From: Streptomyces acidiscabies
Lineage (GTDB): Bacteria > Actinomycetota > Actinomycetes > Streptomycetales > Streptomycetaceae
Length of the DNA: 64,000 nucleotides
Direction: 5' to 3'
NCBI RefSeq assembly: GCF_020010905.1
Contig: NZ_JAGJBY010000002.1
Span: 4,154,001 to 4,218,000, forward strand
In this document: piece by piece, positions 60,968 through 64,000 of the stretch
Layout of the letters: every line of letters begins with the position of its first letter
Numbering within the stretch: position 1 is the stretch's first letter
Translations under genes and position numbers: made by a program
The notes under the pieces: generated by a model
What the model saw: only the letters and a program-made list of their open reading frames with translations
What the model was told of the DNA's origin: nothing
Databases searched by the model: none

Positions 60968-62071
60968 TCAGCGCGTGCCGACCGCCGCGCGTACCGCTCG
61001 CCGTGCCATCTGGCTGTCGTCGTGCAACCGCCGCAGCAGCAGGCGCTGTTCCTCGCCGGACGGCAGGGAGCCGTGCGCGGGCGCCGGGTCGTTCAGGGCG
61101 CGCTGGGCGGCTGTCTCGTACGTACGGATCTCGCGCGTCAGGACCAGCATCAGGTTCACCAGGAACGCGTCCCGGGAGGCCGGGCCCGCCGACTGGGCGA
61201 GCTGGCTGATCTGGCGGCGGGCGCCCGGCGCGTCCGCCAGGACCGACCACAGCACCGCCAGGTCGTAGCCCGGCAGGTACCAGCCGGCGTGCTCCCAGTC
61301 CACCAGGACCGGGCCCGCCGGGGACAGCAGCAGGTTGGAGAGCAGCGCGTCCCCGTGGCAGAACTGCCCCATCCCGCCCCGGCCCGCCGACTGCGCGATG
61401 CCGTGCAGGAGCTTCTGGAGGTCGCCGAGGTCACGGTCGGTCAGCAGGCCGAGTTCGTGGTAGCGGGAGATCCGGGCCGCGTAGTCGAGCGGCGCGTCGA
61501 ACGCACCCGCCGGGGGCCGCCACGCGTTCAGCCGGCACACGGCGGCCAGCGCCGCCCGGATGTCCGTGCGCGGCGGCGCCTCCACCGGATGCCGCGTCAG
61601 CGCCGCGACCCGGCCCGCCATCCGCTCGATGACCAGGACACAGTTCTCCGGGTCCGCCGCGATCAGCCGGGGCGTACGCACCGGCGGACGCTGCCGGACG
61701 AACGTGCGGTACGCGGCTATCTCGTGCCGGCCGCGCTCCGCCCACACGGGGGAGTGGTCCAGCAGACACTTGGCCACGGCCTGCTTGCGTCCGGTCGTAC
61801 CGGCGAGGAGGACCGACCGGCCGCTGCGCCGCAGCACCTGCACCGGGGCGAAGTCCGGGCAGATCCGGTGCACCGAGGCGAGCGCGGTGCGCAACTGGGC
61901 GCCCTGCGGGCCCGAAAGGTCCAGTCTGCCGCTGAGGGGTGGTGTCCCGGCGCCCGCCGGCCTGCGCTGCCGCACCATGCCGGGGGCGACGGGTGCGAGG
62001 TAGGGGCCACCACCCTGGCGGGGGTAGACGGGCCGGGGCGGCGCGGACACGGAGGACGATGCTGCGTACAT
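60968..62071 (-). CDS. aminoglycoside-phosphotransferase-fold kinase
   Basis: 367 residues, ATG at 62071. The Pro/Gly-rich N-terminus (1-50) is likely disordered. APH landmarks: [10 protein letters not shown] (nucleotide-binding Lys), VLVIERMAG (hinge), [35 protein letters not shown] given in part here as [12 protein letters not shown] (Brenner motif, catalytic Asp) and LVDWEHAG (metal-binding Asp). The substrate is unknown; such chromosomal copies in Streptomyces need not confer resistance. It is divergent from the NsdA-like gene. Confidence 0.85.
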   Translation of the reverse strand: MYAASSSVSAPPRPVYPRQGGGPYLAPVAPGMVRQRRPAGAGTPPLSGRLDLSGPQGAQLRTALASVHRICPDFAPVQVLRRSGRSVLLAGTTGRKQAVAKCLLDHSPVWAERGRHEIAAYRTFVRQRPPVRTPRLIAADPENCVLVIERMAGRVAALTRHPVEAPPRTDIRAALAAVCRLNAWRPPAGAFDAPLDYAARISRYHELGLLTDRDLGDLQKLLHGIAQSAGRGGMGQFCHGDALLSNLLLSPAGPVLVDWEHAGWYLPGYDLAVLWSVLADAPGARRQISQLAQSAGPASRDAFLVNLMLVLTREIRTYETAAQRALNDPAPAHGSLPSGEEQRLLLRRLHDDSQMARRAVRAAVGTR

Positions 62072-62305
62072 GGGCGAGACAGATCCCTTCGTGTGCCTGC
62101 GAACTAGGTGCGCCGCCCGGCCCGGTCACCCAGGTGCACCCTGGGGAGTGTCCCGGGACGACCGGGTCGGGGTGGCGCTTTCCTACCTGACACCCGATCG
62201 GCCGTGGCACACCACGTGGCGGACCCTGGCGAAGCCTGGCGAATAGTCGCCCGGCAACCACGGCGCGGCTACTGTCGACCTCAGCCGAGAACCTGGGGGC
62301 TTGAC

Positions 62306-63799
62306 GTGAGCGGAGAACCCAACACCCGACTGTCGGACCTGTTCGGCCTGGCCGGCTGGTCCAAGGGGGAACTCGCGAGACTGGTGAACCGGCAGGCGGC
62401 GGCCATGGGCCACCCCCAACTGTCCACCGACACCTCGCGGGTGCGGCGCTGGATCGACACGGGAGAGATCCCGCGCGATCCCGTACCGCGGGTGCTGGCG
62501 GCCCTGTTCACCGAGCGTCTCGGCCGTGTCGTGACCATCGAGGACCTCGGTCTGGTCCGGCACGGGCGCCCGGGGAAACGGCAGAGCGGCGGGAGCACTG
62601 AGCGTCCCGACGGGGTTCCGTGGACGCCCGACCGGACGGTCGCGTTCCTCACCGAATTCACGGGAATGGACCTCATGCTCAACCGACGCGGCTTGGTGGG
62701 CGCGGGCGCCGCGCTCGCCGCGGGCTCCGCACTCAGCAGCGCCATGTACGACTGGCTGCACACCGACCCGATCCTGTCCGCCGACGCTCCCGTCCTCGAC
62801 CACCCCCTGAACGCCGACCCCATCGGGTTCGACCGCTACGAGGCCGCCCCCATCGGGGCCGAGGAGATCGAGGCGCTGGAGCGCTCCGTGGAGGTGTTCC
62901 GCGCCTGGGACGCCGCCCGGGGCGGGGGACTCCAGCGCAAAGCGGTGGTGGGACAGCTCAACGAGGTGGGCGGCATGCTCGCCTACCGCCATCCGGCACA
63001 CCTCCAGCGCCGCCTGTGGGGTGTCGCCGCCAACCTCGCCGTCCTCGCGGGCTGGATGTCCCACGACGTCGGCCTCGAACCCACCGCCCAGAAGTACTTC
63101 CTGATCGCCGCTCACGCCGCCCGCGAGGGCGGGGACCGGCCCCGCGCCAGCGAGGCGCTGTCGCGTGCGGCGCGGCAGAAGGTGCACCTGGGCGAGCCCG
63201 GCGAGGCGCTCGACCTGATGCGGCTCGCCCAGTCCGGCGCGGGTCCCGAGACCCTGCCGCGCACCCGGGCCATGTTCCACACCGTCGAGGCGTGGGCGCA
63301 GGCCGCCGAGGGCAAGGGGCAGGCCATGCGCCGCACCCTCGGCAAGGCGGAGGACCTGTTCGCCTCCGCCCGGGACGACGGGCCCACGCCGAGCTGGATG
63401 CAGCTCTTCAACGAGGCCGACCTGTACGGCATGGAGGGCCTCGCCTACCGCACCCTCGCCGAGCACGATCCGAGCGCGGCGGCCCAGGCGCAGTACTTCG
63501 CCGACAAGGCCCTCGCGCTGCGGGACGACACCCAGCAGCGGTCCAGGATCTTCGACCACCTGTCGATGGCCTCGGCGCTGTTCATCGCGGGGGACGCGGA
63601 GCACGCCCACTACTACGCGCGGGAGGCGCTGTCGTCCATGGGCGCGAACTCGTCGCTGCGGACGTGGGACCGGCTGGGCGACATGTACCGGCTGACCGGG
63701 CCGTACGCGAAGGTGCCGAAGATCGCGCAGCTGCGGGAGGAGATCAAGTCGGCGTTGCCGAGGGCGAGGGGCGGGAGGGGGGCGGTGGTGTCGACGTGA
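62306..63799 (+). CDS. nsdA: TPR-containing regulator, NsdA-like
   Basis: 497 residues, GTG at 62306 (VSGEPNTRLSDLFGLAGWSK). An N-terminal helical DNA-binding-like region (GELARLVNRQAAAMGHPQ; DTSRVRRWIDTGEIPRDPVP) precedes a hydrophobic patch (LVGAGAALAAGSALSSAM) and a C-terminal array of TPR-like helices (about 240-480). This matches the NsdA family, a conserved Streptomyces negative regulator of sporulation and antibiotic production. The assignment rests on recalled similarity, so other members of this paralogue group are possible. Confidence 0.7.
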   Translation: MSGEPNTRLSDLFGLAGWSKGELARLVNRQAAAMGHPQLSTDTSRVRRWIDTGEIPRDPVPRVLAALFTERLGRVVTIEDLGLVRHGRPGKRQSGGSTERPDGVPWTPDRTVAFLTEFTGMDLMLNRRGLVGAGAALAAGSALSSAMYDWLHTDPILSADAPVLDHPLNADPIGFDRYEAAPIGAEEIEALERSVEVFRAWDAARGGGLQRKAVVGQLNEVGGMLAYRHPAHLQRRLWGVAANLAVLAGWMSHDVGLEPTAQKYFLIAAHAAREGGDRPRASEALSRAARQKVHLGEPGEALDLMRLAQSGAGPETLPRTRAMFHTVEAWAQAAEGKGQAMRRTLGKAEDLFASARDDGPTPSWMQLFNEADLYGMEGLAYRTLAEHDPSAAAQAQYFADKALALRDDTQQRSRIFDHLSMASALFIAGDAEHAHYYAREALSSMGANSSLRTWDRLGDMYRLTGPYAKVPKIAQLREEIKSALPRARGGRGAVVST

Positions 63800-63828
63800 G
63801 GGTCATTCCCGGTGTGATGATCTGACCG

Positions 63829-64000
63829 TCACGGCAATATCCTCGCCGCCAGTACGCACGCCGAGTCCTCGCCGGTGTGGGGTTCGGCCGCCGCCTCGGC
63901 CGCCTGCTGTGCCGTCCTCGCCTCCACGAGCCGGGAGGTGAGGACGGGGCGGGCGTCCGGGTCGGTGTGCAGGAGGAGGAGGTCGCCCGGTTCGAGGAGT
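63829..64000 (-). CDS. C-terminal end of an unidentified protein
   Basis: Only the last 56 codons are in the window; the rest lies to the right. The readable end is LLEPGDLLLLHTDPD, then an Ala-rich helix, then GEDSACVLAARILP and a TGA. The PGDLLLLHTD pattern recalls the end of SpoIIE/PP2C-type phosphatase domains, but the usual TDG is TDP here, so this is only a suggestion. It converges on the NsdA-like gene with a 29-bp gap. Confidence 0.45.
   Translation of the reverse strand, partial: LLEPGDLLLLHTDPDARPVLTSRLVEARTAQQAAEAAAEPHTGEDSACVLAARILP

Overview
The window is very GC-rich with strong third-position G/C bias. It uses GTG and TTG starts freely and carries SARP regulators, a DUF397 protein and an NsdA-like TPR regulator. 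It reads as chromosomal DNA of a Streptomyces or close relative. No rRNA, tRNA, CRISPR array, intact insertion sequence or origin was seen.

Region 1 (0-11 kb): the start of a secreted protein leaves to the left. It is followed by a 2192-residue secreted RHS/YD-repeat protein whose C-terminal tip carries a PD-(D/E)xK nuclease-like motif. Two tandem paralogous genes follow and are the candidate immunity genes; all three start with TTG. Next come a Ser/Thr kinase fused to eight TPR-type repeats, a strong bidirectional hairpin terminator and a small secreted protein.

Region 2 (11.9-37.4 kb): a meroterpenoid biosynthetic gene cluster. Regulation is by three SARP proteins and possibly a 45-residue exported peptide encoded between the first two. 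SARP1 has TPRs but no NB-ARC; SARP2 has an NB-ARC but no TPRs. The plus-strand run is SARP2, NphB-type aromatic prenyltransferase, FAD hydroxylase, Tat-exported berberine-bridge-type oxidase, class II (DxDD) terpene cyclase, MMPL exporter and SARP3. The minus-strand run is almost fully overlapping: MomA-like cupin, DegT-type aminotransferase, CreE-like nitrosuccinate synthase, CreD-like nitrosuccinate lyase, RppA-like tetrahydroxynaphthalene (THN) synthase and O-methyltransferase. A divergent pair encodes a polyprenyl diphosphate synthase and an AMP-forming ligase that may be a CreM-like diazotase. Inferred logic: THN is oxidised, aminated, prenylated and cyclised. Nitrous acid made from aspartate diazotises the amino group, which is then either kept (diazo/N-N product) or lost (cryptic amination, as known for furaquinocin-type pathways).

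Region 3 (37.4-46.7 kb): a DoxX-like membrane protein, a 247-bp MITE whose end supplies the stop codon of the next gene, a phytoene-desaturase-like oxidoreductase, an NMO-family flavoprotein plus acyl-CoA ligase operon, a DesA3-type desaturase with its ferredoxin-type reductase, a PucR-type regulator and a MarR regulator.

Region 4 (46.7-57.5 kb): acyl-CoA and side-chain catabolism. It has a tautomerase, three more adenylating ligases (including PaaK), two alpha/beta hydrolases, an enoyl-CoA hydratase, a DUF35 protein and two thiolase-fold proteins that lack the usual nucleophilic Cys, resembling steroid side-chain aldolase systems. A 17-bp palindrome, TCTGA-N7-TCAGA, occurs before the 40-kb NMO operon and again in the divergent FadD/EchA promoter at 53.4 kb, suggesting one regulon.

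Region 5 (57.5-64 kb): housekeeping-like Streptomyces genes: DUF397, a conserved hypothetical, a secreted amidase, an APH-fold kinase, an NsdA-like regulator and the C-terminus of one more gene.
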